Shown here: piece after piece, positions 12,151 through 25,400 of the stretch
Numbering within the stretch: position 1 is the first letter of the stretch
How the letters are laid out: every line of letters begins with the position of its first letter
NCBI RefSeq assembly: GCF_028769735.1
Contig: NC_088171.1
Coordinates: forward strand, 140,885,917 to 140,949,916
Direction of reading: 5' to 3'
Source of the DNA: Zonotrichia leucophrys gambelii
Taxonomy: Eukaryota; Chordata; Aves; Passeriformes; Passerellidae
Length of the DNA stretch: 64,000 nucleotides
Position numbers and translations under genes: made by a program
Notes under the pieces: model-generated
Told to the model about the DNA's origin: nothing
The model's input: only the letters and a program-made list of their open reading frames with translations
Databases searched by the model: none

Positions 12151-15000
12151 CGTGCTGTACAGCTAAATAGGAAGAAAAGATACCCAATTAATAGAACATA
12201 TTGCCTACTCTAATTCATAGCCTGATGATGACCATTATTTTGTGTTTATTAACTTCCTGTGTCTCAGAACAAAATATTAAGATAATTAAATTGGGGTCAT
12301 TTACATAACTCAATGACTTGGAAAAACATGATTCATTTATATCACTCATTGGTTTTTCCATCATAAAAGAAATATGAACTTCCCACATTGTAAAATACTT
12401 ACATAAGTATAAATAAAATTTATATTTACTTATATAAAAGTATACAATGATCATGTCCACTATTATATAATATATAAAATATTAATTACCATTATTTATT
12501 TTATTCATTAAAAGCATTTAAATACACTTTGAACAATATTTATCCAGCTTGCAAGAGAGTTTATGTAATGAAACACAAGAGCTTTGTGTTTTATCACGCA
12601 ATCATTTCAAGATATTCTACATGTGTATGTGAAGAGAACCATTTGCCAAATGCTCTGCTTAAAAATGATGAAGTACAAAATCAGGGCTTAAAGTTGTCAC
12701 TACTACCTGAACTCCATCAGACTACCCAAATACCACCTCTGAGTCACAGATACTTGCACAAAGAGGAACAGTTGCCCTTAGGAACAGTTTAGACCAGTGT
12801 AACATAATTTATTCCAGCAAGGATTTCAGGACTGAGATTCTTTCTTTTTGAACAGGTTTTTCTTCCAGAGCAGGGCTTATTCATGTAAGCCCACGCAACA
12901 ATGCCACCACAACATTGATTTAACTGAAAACATCTTTTGCTAATGGAGCATGGCATTTCCTTGTTGCATCACATTAACTTCATTTCTTTGGATCTGGTAA
13001 TTAAGGCCAATTGTCTCTTGAAGACAGCAAATTAATTCCTGACAGTGTTGCACTTTCTCAACTCTCACATCCAGCTTTTACATTAAAAAAAACCAACAAA
13101 CAAAAATTCCCAGAAATTTACCGAACTATTTAAACTGTGTTTGTATACTGTATGGACTGACTTCTCCAGGCTAATGCAGTTTGCACATTACCCAATGCCA
13201 CCACCTTCCCAGATGAGGATGCAATGCCAGAGGTGCTTGGCCTTTGGAAAAGACAGCCCAGAGCCCAAACACCAAATCTGATAGCTGATAGGTTTGCTCA
13301 CATCATAGAAATGAGTGAGATAGAAGTGTTCAGAAAGCAAACTTGCCAACCATCCCTTCTCAGCTTTGGGGAGATGTCACAGGGCTTTTTCTTACTTCTC
13401 CTGTTGAAGTGTATGAGGGGAGAATGCCTTGGCTTGTGTGATTGTTCAGAGGAGCACCAGTTTGCACCAGGATGTTCTGTATGTGCTTGTGTACACAGGC
13501 CAGGAGGAGCAGGGCATGAATGGAATTTTGTGGCACCAAAGGACTCTGCTGAAGCACCATTAGTCTGGGATATCTGTGCCCAATTGCAAAGACTGCATAT
13601 ATACTTTTCCACATGCACAGGTACCACTGTTCAGCAGCCATCAACCATAAAGATAATGGAAGAAAAAGCAAACCAAAAGTCATTATTATTTGACAAATGA
13701 AGAAAATTAAATTGAATTTATTCTTTCTTGAAAGTAACTCAAGGCTGTCTCTCAGAAGCCATTAAGTAGCAACTCAGACATGAAACAAAACTAAAAAGTT
13801 TTATCAGGTCTCTGGCACACTTTGTTTCATTAAAAAATTTCAGTTTGAGGATTGTCTTTGGAAGCTACTCAACAAGGTTCTCTCAGTTTGTCTCTTTTTT
13901 CTCCCAGGCATGCCTTTGGCTTTCATTTTAAAGACTGAATATATTTGTCTCCACTCTGAGAACACTTGGAGCAGCTTCAGGATGTTAGTGCAGCTACTCT
14001 CTTGGTATGAGAAAATGAGAAAAAGCACTAGATAACAAAAAGTTGTTTTGAGGTAAATATCAGGGCAAAGGAAAGGGAAATTAATATTGGAGCAATTACA
14101 TCATTTTAATAACTATCACAGCAGTTTAAATATCTGGTTCAGATCTCACTTTCCTTCCCTTTTCTTCTCCATGACCTCAGTTATTATCATGTTGGCTTTA
14201 TCTGCCAGTGCCCATAGTGACACACAGACTTCCGTAAGACTTTGCAAAACACAAACCTCACTTAGCTGATGCAAATGCCCAGCATTGTTCCAGGGAGGGA
14301 ACAGGCCTGCTGATTCAAAACTGCTCTGTTTATTTCAGGAAACTCATTGTTTCAATAAGCAACTTTCTTGTCTGGCCATTCTGCTCCTTGTTTCAGGGTG
14401 TCAGTCAATGTCAAAGAATTGGGGATGGTGGGAAGATAAAACATCTCATGGCCTCACTGAGTGACACTGCAGCTCAGCACAACTGTAAATGTTCCCAGCC
14501 AGAGCACGCAACAAACAGAAACTAATTGCAGCAGCATTTAAAATCTCACCCTGTCCTCTCTAAGGCAAAAATCCCCTTCATTCCTGGGCTCTGTAACAAG
14601 GCACCCATGTCAAAATGGGACATGACATGGTCTTTTGGGTCATAAGGGGTCACTAGAAAATACATATTTCTCATGGTCATTCAGAATCCCAGAAGACCAC
14701 ACTATGTGGAAAGTCAACCTAAATTAAGGACAGAGTCCCAAAAGCTCCAAGCCAGACTCCAACTATAGTGCATATAAATAGATTTTCCAAACTATTCTGA
14801 TTTGTTTTCCCTTACTTTGGTATCTGAATATGAATTGATCCAGTTGCCTAACTTTAACTAAGAAAAAAATTCGCTGTCCTTGCTACATATCCCTTCTATC
14901 AAGAATGGGTCTAGGCTCAGCATTTGCTCTTGCACACAACAGTCTTGTGTTTCTGCTTGACCTGCAGAGCATGATCACAGTGCTTAACTGCATCTCCAGG
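12151..15000. other. Unique sequence with an AT-rich island
   Basis: An AT-rich island spans about 12379-12535 with many TATA/ATTA steps and weak self-complementarity. A stop-poor frame at 13224-13700 (158 codons, plus) includes a Cys-rich middle, but two antisense frames overlap it and it has no family signature. I do not call it a gene. Confidence 0.45.
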
Positions 15001-15262
15001 ATTTAGACATTATATGTACACCTGTACATGTATATATAATTTAAATTAATGGTGTATGCCATTTCTCTGCTTCATGATAGGTTGGTATTTCTGGATGGTT
15101 TCAAGGAAGTCACAGCAAAAGATGAACTTTGCTATAGATATTGTGTAGAGCACATACATATATTTAAATTACATGAAGGTTTTATACACATATCAGTATT
15201 ATAAAACATATCTACATGTATGTACCTATGTTAACATATGTATGTATATTTATTTCCAGTCC
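15001..15262. repeat. TATG/TACA-rich low-complexity patch
   Basis: Degenerate alternating purine-pyrimidine sequence rich in TATGTA and ACATAT. It includes a small hairpin with 7-bp arms (15014-15020 and 15023-15029). It is probably an eroded microsatellite. Confidence 0.5.
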
Positions 15263-18200
15263 TGAAATCAAAGCTCCTGCACTACCAATGCCTTCTGCTT
15301 CTGACAGTGACATTGTGTTTTTGTCAGCTTAATTACCTCACTTAGTGCAAAGACATTTACCACTTCAACACAATATATTTACACCAGCAAACCCTCACCT
15401 GTAAATATAATCTCTCCCTCTTCCCAAATCTATGCCATTATGGTACCAGAGCAAACATATTTATGGAGGTGACAAGCACATCTCAAAACAAATTTTGCTA
15501 ACATAAGCCATGTATCCAGAAGAAGAGATATTCTTACTCTGCTTTGCTGGCAGATTAAGAATTTACAGCAGTATCAGCAGCTGCTGGGCAGGAACATCTC
15601 ATCCCCACTGTCTGCTGTGCCTTTCGTCACAGCTGCAAAGAGCTCCAAGGTCTTCTCAAAGAGACTGAAGATTTCAGCAGCATCAACCACTGACAGCCTC
15701 CCACGGTGGTTACAATAGGGGTGATGAAACCTGCAGTTTGAGAGACTGTCTTCTCAGGGCAGCAACAGCAAAGGAAGGAAGAGTCAAAGAGAAAGTGGAA
15801 CCTCCTCAGAAGCATCTGAGAGTCCCTCACATTGTGGGTAATGATTTTCAGGTCATGCTCAAAGCATGGCAGAAAGCAATGGGTTCTCTAGTGGTCTAAA
15901 ATGTATTTCTATATTTCACTCAGTGAAATTGCAAGTGATATGAAGAACCTTTGGCATATGGTTGGTTCTCCCAAATCTTCTGGGCCTCTATTTCATATCC
16001 ACTGCAACCTCCCTTTCCTACATTTTCCTGCTTACACCAGACACAATAGGTTTCTCTAAAAAAATAATTAAATGAGGAAAATTGTTGTTAGTCTTTTTCA
16101 CTACTATACCAATTAGCTGTCCCAAGTACAAATCTGATATCCTTCAGGTTCTGCATTATCCAGATATAACCAACACTAGCAGAAATATAGTTAACTTTGG
16201 GGCAAAGGACAACTGGACAGCAGTCCATGTTTTTAGGCACAGGACAAAAAGATCAGGAAAAAATATTTTTTAACACATTTTTGTTCAATTCAGCTAAAAT
16301 TACTCAAATAATTGCACATAAAAGCAATTTTTCAAATGTCAAACTGGCAATTTGTATGAGGAATTATCCATCGTATGTAAGTATCCTTCACTTTTCTGTG
16401 TGTTCTTGACTTCTAAGACTCCTGTGTTAAATGGTCACACAGCCACTGCCTTTCACACTGGTCGGTTTTCCTCAATAAGGTGTTGGCAGTATCAGTGTGA
16501 CAATACTTGTGCTGAACAACAGGATCCCACTTTTTTCTAACATGTGGTACCTATTCCTTACACTTCAGCTAGGAGAGAGGCTGAGGAAGTGAGCCCATAG
16601 CTCAAGGAAACCTTCCCATTTCTTACCTTTCACACCACTGAGTCAGAACAGGCAGTCACACTCTGCAGCCTGCAGAGCAACAGAAGTACACGGAGCCCAG
16701 TCAGGAATTCATATTCTGTCCAGCAGAATGTCAGACTTTGTTCCACTGATGTATATCAGCTGCTTTAGCAGATGGTACTTCTAAGATTTTATTTCATTAG
16801 CATGAATGCAAAATTAGGCAAGCAATTTTAGGAAAAATATTTAATGGAGAGTTGGTAATTGGAACAAACCCCTTACAATCCTGTATTAAAATAAAGACTT
16901 ATAAAGTATTTTCAGTTATTAACATTTCAAAAACAGCAGGAAAATCAACTCATTTACAAATATAGCCTACTTCTAACCTGACTAAGAGGATTTAGGGGAT
17001 TCACCAAAAGCCTGAATAGGCTCTATTGTTCAGAGATAATTTAAACCATCTTGTGCAGTTCCAGTAATTTAAATAGCACTGGAGCACCAGGAGAGATCTC
17101 ATAGTTGTTTCTACTCACACAGGAATCAGGGAGCACCTCAGGTTGGGAGCATGCTTGACAGTCTCCCCGATATCAACACCCATTTCTGTGTCTTCAGTCA
17201 GCAGAGGCATCAAGAGCATACTTTGTCTCATTCTTTGGCTCTGTTCACTCTCTGAAACCATTGCTGGGAACACATTGTCATGAGACATAAATGGAGAAAA
17301 AAAAATTCTGCTGTTTATGTAGGCCCTAATCCTGCATAAAATGTTTTGTGGGAAAACCCTCCACTTAAACAGTGTCCTACTGACTACAAGAGTTCCTCAC
17401 TTGGGCTCTGGGACCTGCTGCAAAAAGTCCCTTCAGAGGCATGTCTGCATCCCTGAGTATTTTTACTGAACTTGTGTCTCTTCTATGCAGTCAATGCACA
17501 CATGTCTCAATTAAAACTGGATTTTTTGAGAAGGCACTTAAATATGTGCTCAGATTTAAGCAAAATCACAAGTGACGTCTGAGGTCACAGCAGTTGTCTG
17601 GGCTTGAAATGCAAATTGAATGAAACAAACTCAAGTCCAAGTGCAACTGTTGGAAAACATTCTATTTTTTAAAAAAAGCCTTTGTTTTCATTCTCACCAC
17701 TGAGATTTGAAAGGGAAATAAAAAGAAAGAGGAAATAAATGGCACAGGGACAATCTTTTGAGGGACAAGAGAATGTGTGGGAGCATACACTGAATTCAGA
17801 AGGAAAGACTGAGATGCTGGGCATTATCATGTTCAAATGAAGTGACAATTCAGAGCTCAGTGCAACTTTGATTCTTCAGTTCCCACTGGAGGTTCCTGTA
17901 TTTTTGGTGTAATATGTTATTACAGATTTTATTTTCCATGAAACAAACACAGAACATTCTTTAGGAAAGGATTCATTTACATCCACCATAAAATTCATAG
18001 GCAGCAAGTGAACAGGACAGGTTAGGCCCCTGCATGGAAATTGGGAAAAGGAGTAGGTGTTGGAGGAAGAAGGAGTCTGGAGAAATACTGGGATTCTGTG
18101 TGCATATGGGAACAAAGCCCATCAAGGTTGCAGCACTTAAGTAAAGTTCATTGTTAAACTTTGGCCCTGAGACAGAACAGAACAGAATTAGAGACTTATT

Positions 18201-20207
18201 TTTGCTTAAAAGAGGAAATATTTGCTATGGTTATACCTAGTGAAATGTTATAAAAATTAGTTTTAAACCCCTCACTTGAAAGAGACAGGACACAATCTAT
18301 TTTACTGGAGAGACTGGGAAAGCAAGCAGAATTAGGCTGTAAGGTCGTGGAATCCAAAATAAACCAAGGGACTTAACACTGATGGTAAAGGGTCAGGCAC
18401 AGACTCCAGGCAGGCAATTCCCATTGAAAGAGAGTGACACTGGAAATCCAGATTCCATCAAGGGCTCTGCCAGAAGAAGAGTGAGAGATGAGAAAACATT
18501 GCACAGATTGTGGCAGTCAGTCAGGTTTCACAGCTGGCCTGTGATGAATGATGTGGCAAGGAGAGACCAGGCTGGCAAACCCACACCAGCTGCTAGAGAG
18601 CAAATGGCAGGAAAAAGACCAAGGACCTGGAGTCCACCAGGACTAAGGTCACCAGGGACTGAGGTTCATGCTCAAGATTGAGGAAATGCCGAAAGACACA
18701 AGCAGTTGGGAAGTACCTGGATGAGAAACTGTGAAACAAGTCAAGCAACCAGCAGGAGCAGCCAACTGCTTGGATTTTGTGCACATTCACCAAAAGTGCA
18801 GGTGCCTTCACACAGTTAAAGCAAAGTGAAGAAATATGGGGAAAGTCACAGACCACAGAACAGATACTTGGAAGAGTAAAAGTGATCAAAAGGAAAGCAT
18901 AAAACACCACATAAAACATCACAGCCTTAGAGAATAGCTTGAATGAACATGGAGTGTAGGATGAGGGGCTAAATAAAGTCAGGCTGTAGAATCCACCAAG
19001 AGCTAAAGGAAGTACACTCAGAGAGATACTGGGATAGGGCTATCCATGGTCATATTTAGAATGGAGGGATTCTTTCTACTCACCTTAGGGTGAATGGCAT
19101 AAGTTTTATAAAATACTGTATAAAAGTCAACCACAAGCATGCTCAGGCAAACACATTTTATGCAAAGACATTTTACGTGGGGCCAAGAGAGGAATTGAGG
19201 TTTGTGCCTTTGAGAGCTGCTGCTGCTGAGAGCTTTAGGGCATCCAGTAAGGCTCTGTCCAGAACAAAGTTCTACAAACTGAAACAATTCAAATCTAAGC
19301 CTGGCCATCTTACAAGAAAACCTACTCTGAGGCCTTATATTTTACCCCATGAAGATGGTGCCAGGATGTATGTGCAAGACAGGATTTCATTCCATGGTGG
19401 CTTAGCAGTAATCTCCCCAAATTTAAGATTTGGCATCATAAAATAGAGGAATGTGTGCACTCAGTAGTCCTGAATACTCAGCTTAAAGCAAACCACACAC
19501 ACGTCATGCACTTACAAAGAAGTTTTGCAGTAAAAGCAAAGATTTGACAGATTTCTGAAATCTCAAACAGATATTGTGAGAAAATATCAGAATTTGAATA
19601 CTCTCTCTGTGTTAGGAAGCAAACCTGCTACAGCAGATTACAGCTCTGGTTGGGAAAAGTGGTCTGCTGGCAGCCTGCAGAAATCAGCTGTGGCCAGGAA
19701 ACTGAGAGCAAGTTTTGTAACCTTATTTTGTAACAGCGAGAGGCCACAGAACACCGAAAAACCAAACCCACTACTGCCAAGTGGGAATTTTAGCACAAAA
19801 CAAGGCTAACAAAGCTACTGGAAAGAAGAGAACATAGTTTAAAAATCTGACCGCAAAACAAAACACAGAAAAAAACCCAAAAACAAAACAAAAAAACCCA
19901 CAAAACTGTTTTGTATTGCTGTGATACTCCCCCAAGTACCTGACAGTGAGGTTTTAAACCATCATGACAGACAGCACACATCAAAATTCGGGATGATGGG
20001 ATGCTGGGATGATGTAGGTGACTCAGGTGTGAGGCCAACACACAGGCTGTGTTTCTGAGTCCTGTCTCATACAGCTACAGAGAAATGGTGAGGTGCCACT
20101 GTCATGTGTCATTCAGGGTAACTGCTCTTTCAATAGAGGTAAATCTGAACACAGCTCTTGAAGAATCAGAGAAAGACAAAGCCAGGATCAGATCCAGGAA
20201 GACTGAG
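15263..20207. other. Unique sequence, no recognisable gene
   Basis: No element or gene is identifiable. An exon-like segment on the minus strand (19084-19278) is described among the findings. An impure A/C-rich tract lies at 19851-19902. The plus-strand frame 19090-19446 (118 codons) overlaps the minus-strand open segment, and neither shows a known domain. Confidence 0.45.
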
Positions 20208-20630
20208 ACAGAATCACAGGATCACAGATTCACAGAATAAGCTGAGCTGGAAGGCACCACAAGGCTCATCAAGTCCGACTCCCAGCCCTGCACAGCCCTG
20301 CCATCCCTAAGAGGGACACCATGAGCCTGAGAACATTTTCCAGACATTGCTTGAGCTCTGGTAGGTTTGGTGTCCCTTGCCACTTCCCTGAGCAATCTGT
20401 TCCAGTGCCCAAACATGATCTAGGTGAGGAACCTTTTCCTAATATTCAACCTGAACCTCCCCTGACACAGCTTTAGGCCATTCCCTCTGGCCCCGTCCCT
20501 GGTCAGCACAGAGCAGAGATCAGTGCCTGCCCCTCCTCTTCCCCTCATGAGCCAGCTGTGCACTGCAATGAGGTCTCCCCTCAGTCTCCTCTTCTCCAGG
20601 CTCATCAGACCAAATGACACAGAGGTGCTG
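20208..20630 (-). mobile_element. CR1 LINE, 3' ORF2 end plus 3' UTR, one stop codon
   Basis: The minus frame 20420-20668 contains '[17 protein letters not shown]', 'RGNGLKLCQGRFRLNIRKRF' and then a TAG at 20420-20422. The same frame continues at 20416 with 'FGHWNRLLREVARD'. These blocks are the C-terminal part of CR1 ORF2. The 3' end at 20208-20245 carries tandem 'atcacag/attcacag' octamers. The copy is truncated at the 5' side and lacks the catalytic domain. It is among the better preserved CR1 pieces in the window. Confidence 0.93.
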
Positions 20631-21892
20631 TCATCAAAGAAAATAAAATCCACTGGAGCAAAACACACATGTTCCTTGGCCAGTCATCCTCCAACAGAGC
20701 AAAAACAGAAAAAAGAACAAAACATGTGATCTGGCTCTACATCAGGAATAATATCAGAAACAAGATATAAGAGAGGAGCTGAAAAGTTAAAAACATGCCC
20801 AAAACCCACTAGTTAAAGGACCAAATGGATTAGGTGGCATCCTTATAAGCACCATCTATGTGCACATGTGCTTTCACACCAGCCATTGCCAGGGTACTGC
20901 AGGGTCTAAAAAGCTCCTGCTTTTCAGATATACAAAATGAAGGAAAAGGCAAGCTGGGGGAGGGAATGATACAGTAATATTAACAAAACAATAAATTGAA
21001 AAAAGTAGAATTTTTTTCAGTAAAATTTTAGAAGACATGACAATGTCAGAAAATTTTCCTGAATGGGTCATTTTCCTTATTAAAAAGAAACTATTATGAG
21101 AACAGATTTTTCATGTAAAACATATGTTGTTTTGTTGACTTACACTGCTCAAATTCTGCAGAAGCTTCAAGTGAAACCAAATCAGCAGCATTTGTTTGTC
21201 ATTGACCTTTTCAGAGCCCCAAAGAATCATCTGGAGTGTCAAAGCAACATAAGTACTGATCTTCTCCTATTATTCCCATCCCACAGCAAGCTAAAAAGCA
21301 GTTTGCATTGGCATTTTGCTGTTACCAAGTCACAGAGCTACTGAAACTTAATGGAGGTACAAAAACCCCACACATCTTCAGCACTATGTATCTGAGTCCC
21401 CTCCATCTTCATCTTCTCAAATCACACTCTCCTACAGGAAGAAATGAAACCTTTTGGCTTCCTTTCAGTACAGTAAAATCTGCAGTAGCTCTGTTTCTCA
21501 TACTCCAGAGACTTATTCAGTTACACTAGGCTGTGGGGAGCACACATGAAAGCAGGATGGTTTTTAAAAACTGCTTTAAACTGCCTTAAGGGACCTGTTG
21601 GCACCCAGCCTTAGGGGCTCTGGTGGCTCAGGGGCTGACACAAAATGGTCCAGGGCTTGTTAGGACACCAGAGGCTCCTGCCCCGTCACCTCGTCCACTG
21701 AGGACTTCAATGCCAGATGAGGAAACACATGAGGGGTTGAACACATGAATATTGAAGCTATCCAAAGGCACCAATTACCAGCTTTTAGACCATCATATTT
21801 CTTTCAGTGTGCAAGCAGAAGACATGCACAAAGAAAATTTATAGGCACAGGAAAGTAAACCGGAACAGAACTTCAAAGGGCTTTAGAAATCC
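20631..21892. other. Unique sequence, nothing recognised
   Basis: I found no gene or repeat. A GC-richer patch with a few CpG lies at about 21590-21720 but has no other mark of a CpG island. Confidence 0.5.
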
Positions 21893-22390
21893 CCTCACTT
21901 GGATGCCAAATCTCCCACTTGCCAAGACCATTTCTGACAGATGTTTGTCATGAAATCTACAGATTTCACTGCCTCTTTCAGTAGCATGTTGCAATGCTTA
22001 ATTGTGCTTATAAATTTTTTTCTCCTAAAACACCACCTGAATCATCTTTGCTGAAAGGTCAATTGTTTCTTGTCCAGCTTCCAAATGTTCACAGAACAAT
22101 TTCTCACTGGCCTCTTCATAATAGCTTTAAATATATCAGAGAGCTTTTATCATGTAGGCTCTGCTTCTCTAGACTAAACAAACTGTGTCCCTTAAACCTT
22201 CCTTCAAAGGTCATGTTTTTCAAGACTCTTGCCATTCTTGCTCCCCTTATCTGGACTATCTAAAATTTGTCCACTTCATAGAAATGTGGGCTTGGAGACT
22301 GGATGTAGAACTTCAATTGAGAGATGACTAAAGGCAAAAAGAGTGAAAAATAATTACCCCTGGTGTCTAACACACAATATGTAGGATAAT
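21893..22390 (-). mobile_element. Ancient amniote-type CR1 relic (minus strand)
   Basis: On the plus strand a run of short matches lies in the right order for the inverted 3' part of an old amniote CR1. They are 'tgacagatgtttgtc' (21937-21951), 'ttgtttcttgtcc', 'ttttatcatgtaggctctgc', 'tctctagactaaacaaact', 'aaaggtcatgtttttcaaga', 'cttatctggactatctaaaa', 'tttgtccacttc' and 'aaatgtggg'. In living turtles and crocodilians this family codes for the ORF2 C-terminus in this region. Here it is strongly diverged and open in no frame. The outer limits are approximate. Confidence 0.7.
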
Positions 22391-22426
22391 CCATGATGAA
22401 ATTTACTGATGCTCTGACCAAAGAAG

Positions 22427-22490
22427 CCCAACCAACCAACAAACCAACCAACCAACCAACAAACCAACCAACAAACCAACCAACAAACCC
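22427..22490. repeat. (CCAA)n tetranucleotide microsatellite
   Basis: CCAA units with periodic 'caaa' interruptions, directly next to the CR1 relic. The Gly-Trp-Phe/Leu-Val rich frames on the minus strand here are translations of the repeat and not proteins. Confidence 0.95.
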
Positions 22491-25400
22491 CTGCATTGAT
22501 CAAGTGACTACACACCAGCCTGTGTGCACACATTGTTTGCAAGTGGAAAGCAATATTCCCATGTGCAAGGACTTCTGTTTTGCAAAGCTGCATTCCTTTC
22601 AGTTATACTTAAAACAGGCCAAGATTTTCAGAAGTACATGCTGAAAGGAGGATTTCTATATCCCTGTTTGGTTGCTGAAGTAATTGCCTTTGATCATCAT
22701 ACAATGTCAAGATGCAGTAGAACCTAGTTCTGCAATCTCACAATCTCTGTAGGCCTTAAGTACAGGCTTTGAATCTTAATTTTAAGCATCTTTTTGTTAT
22801 TCAGGGCTGAAGGCAAAAGCACTACTCCTTCATGTGTCCAGTTTATCACATCCTAAACTCTACAGGTCTGGCAGACAGAGTCAATTATTTTGACTCCAGT
22901 TCCCACAGAGAGAGCTGGGGAGCAGGCGTTCAGTTCCTGGCATCACTCAGCACCATGTCCTGTTACACTTGGCCTTAAAAGAAGGTCAAATGTAAAGATA
23001 TTTCAATAAAGAAAAAAGCAAGTTTCTCTTAGAAATCCATCAGAGTTAATGTTTGGGAATTCTGAAAATACATCACCCTCTTGGGAGGCTCTGGAGTTAA
23101 CGATCATGGCTAATCTATTTGCGTCCACTATTCCTGTGTTTAAACAGATGATGTTGAAGTTCTTGCTGGAATCCCCTTTTATCTTCTATCTGCAAAGTCA
23201 TAAATCTCCAGATATACTCTTATAATGCTCCAGGGGACAAAAAAAATGTATCTGAGAATTGAGATTGCCTAGAACTTACACAGGGGATTTTTTCAGAGAT
23301 TAAATTCTTGGGTGATGTGACCACAGACTGCCAGTAAATCTTGCTATTCTGCATGGAAACATCCATGGCTTGAACAGCTGGGGAGGAAATGTCAAATTGT
23401 CTGGCATGCAGCACTTACAGTGACTCCTCCTCTCTGATGACATGTTGTACTTCTTCCAGGATTTCCCATTGCAGCTGCAATAACTTTCAAAGATATGAGC
23501 AGTATCATAAGACCACACTTGGTATCCATTCCTTACTCCCCAGTGCCACAATTTGCATGAGAGATAAAAAAAACAGTGGTTTTCATCTGGAGTGAATGAT
23601 CAGCACTGGTATCGCTTCCCTGGTATCACCAACACAAGCCTGTGAAAGTTTTGAGCAGACATTTGGACTGCATGAACACTGCAGATTTGGGAGTGACAGA
23701 TGCTGTGGCTCCTGACACCACTCTGAAAAAAATAGAGGGTGGAAACACAGAATTACAACTCAGTTCTCCTGGACAATTCTTCAGACTTTGAAGCACCTTT
23801 AAAGCTTTATTTGCTTTTTCCCCTTCTATTGCTTTACAATGGCAGTAGCTGTGTGAATAGAGGCGTCTGCACATCACTGACAGAATAAAGAACATCTTGA
23901 GTTACACAGCTGTCGCCACAGCCATAGCTCAACTCTCATCCTCACTGAGGTCCTATTTCCTTAGCTAGGCACTTCTGAGTAAATCTCAGATCACAAAGCT
24001 TTGATTAGAATTTGTAAAGTAATAATTGGTAAGTAGATAAGTCACAGAGGGAGATCCTCATCTTCACATAGCACTGTCAGAAAGAATTCCCAATAGCTGC
24101 CTTGATGGAGCAAGGCTGGCAGCTACCAGGGCTGAGATGACACACTGGCCCTTCATACTCAGTAGCAGCAAGCACATTTCCCTCAGTCTGATAGGCTTCC
24201 AAGGCACAATTTTAAAATTAGAAGTCTCCAAGCTACCCCAATGTTCATGGATATGGTAATTTACGAGTAATGTGCAGGTCTGACACTGAATAACTATTTG
24301 AAAACACTCTGGTCTAAATTCTTTCATTTCTTTACCTGTGTATTTTATTGTTGGCATATGGTTTAAAACTTTTGTCCTAAGGAGTTTCTCCTAGTATTAT
24401 TCTCTTGTTTGGAAATGGGGCAAGACTACATTTTTTCTCTCAGTCCTCTATAGGGATTTTGGCAGAAATAGTATTTAATACAAGCTCTTCTATTCTCTTA
24501 ATAGAATTCAGGGACAGAGAATGTAATACTATGAAGTGGAAGGTGGAAGACAATAATCTGTACTTGCTAGAGAAGCATCATTGATTTTAGCAGGTTAACA
24601 TAGTAATGTCAAAATTAGATCTGTATCTTTTTTACAATCATATTCTGAATAATTCAGTCAACCAAACATGTTGGTTTATATGGCCACAGGTTTCCAATGT
24701 GACTTCCGCCTGCTGGCCCAGAAGGAAGTTGGGTGTCAGAGGACACTTTTCCTTTTGCCAGTCACATCCAGATGTCAGGACATTGTGGAGTATTTCAGAT
24801 TAGACTAAATGCCTATGCTAAGGCATAAAGGTTTGTTAAGGCAAACCTCAATCCTGGTATCCAATTGATAATCCCCAGTAGCAAATGGATGATTACACAC
24901 ACCACATCTGTTTGCACACTGACACCCACACCCCTTTTATAACAATGTGCACACTCCACTGCAGCTGGCACTGCCCTGAGCCATTACAGGAGCTTCCAGA
25001 CTGCTCATTTACTTGAGAATTAGTCTCTATATTAGGTTAGTTTTTTCTAGTTTTTCCTCTGTATTACCAGGACACAATGAGGAATCCCATCCTCTTATCT
25101 TGTGTTATGTCATGCAGATAAACAGAACAATGTGTTTGTCAGTACTGTTCATTTTCCATAAGCACAAACACAGAGCAAAGCACACAAACAGAGAGTACCA
25201 AAGTGGCAGATAATCATCTTCCAAACAGATGGACACTGGAAATTACTCAGGATCTGCGTGCTGTGTGCACACACATGCAACAGCAAGTCCGTGTTCATTC
25301 CTTTTGCGAAATGTCTCCTCTAAGTACATGTGTAAATCTCTTTTCTAAGATATGCAAGTGATCCCTTTGGCAGAATGAGCAAATTCAAACTGTCCCAATA

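Noticed and set aside
13224..13700. 158-codon plus-strand frame with a Cys-rich centre
   Set aside because: Two antisense frames are equally open, there is no start context or family signature, and no poly(A) tail suggests a retrocopy.
16620..16680. Minus-strand splice-like pair around a 43-nt segment
   Set aside because: All three frames contain stops and the acceptor is weak.
22260..22593. Gly-Trp-rich minus-strand frames resembling membrane repeats
   Set aside because: They are produced by the CCAA microsatellite.
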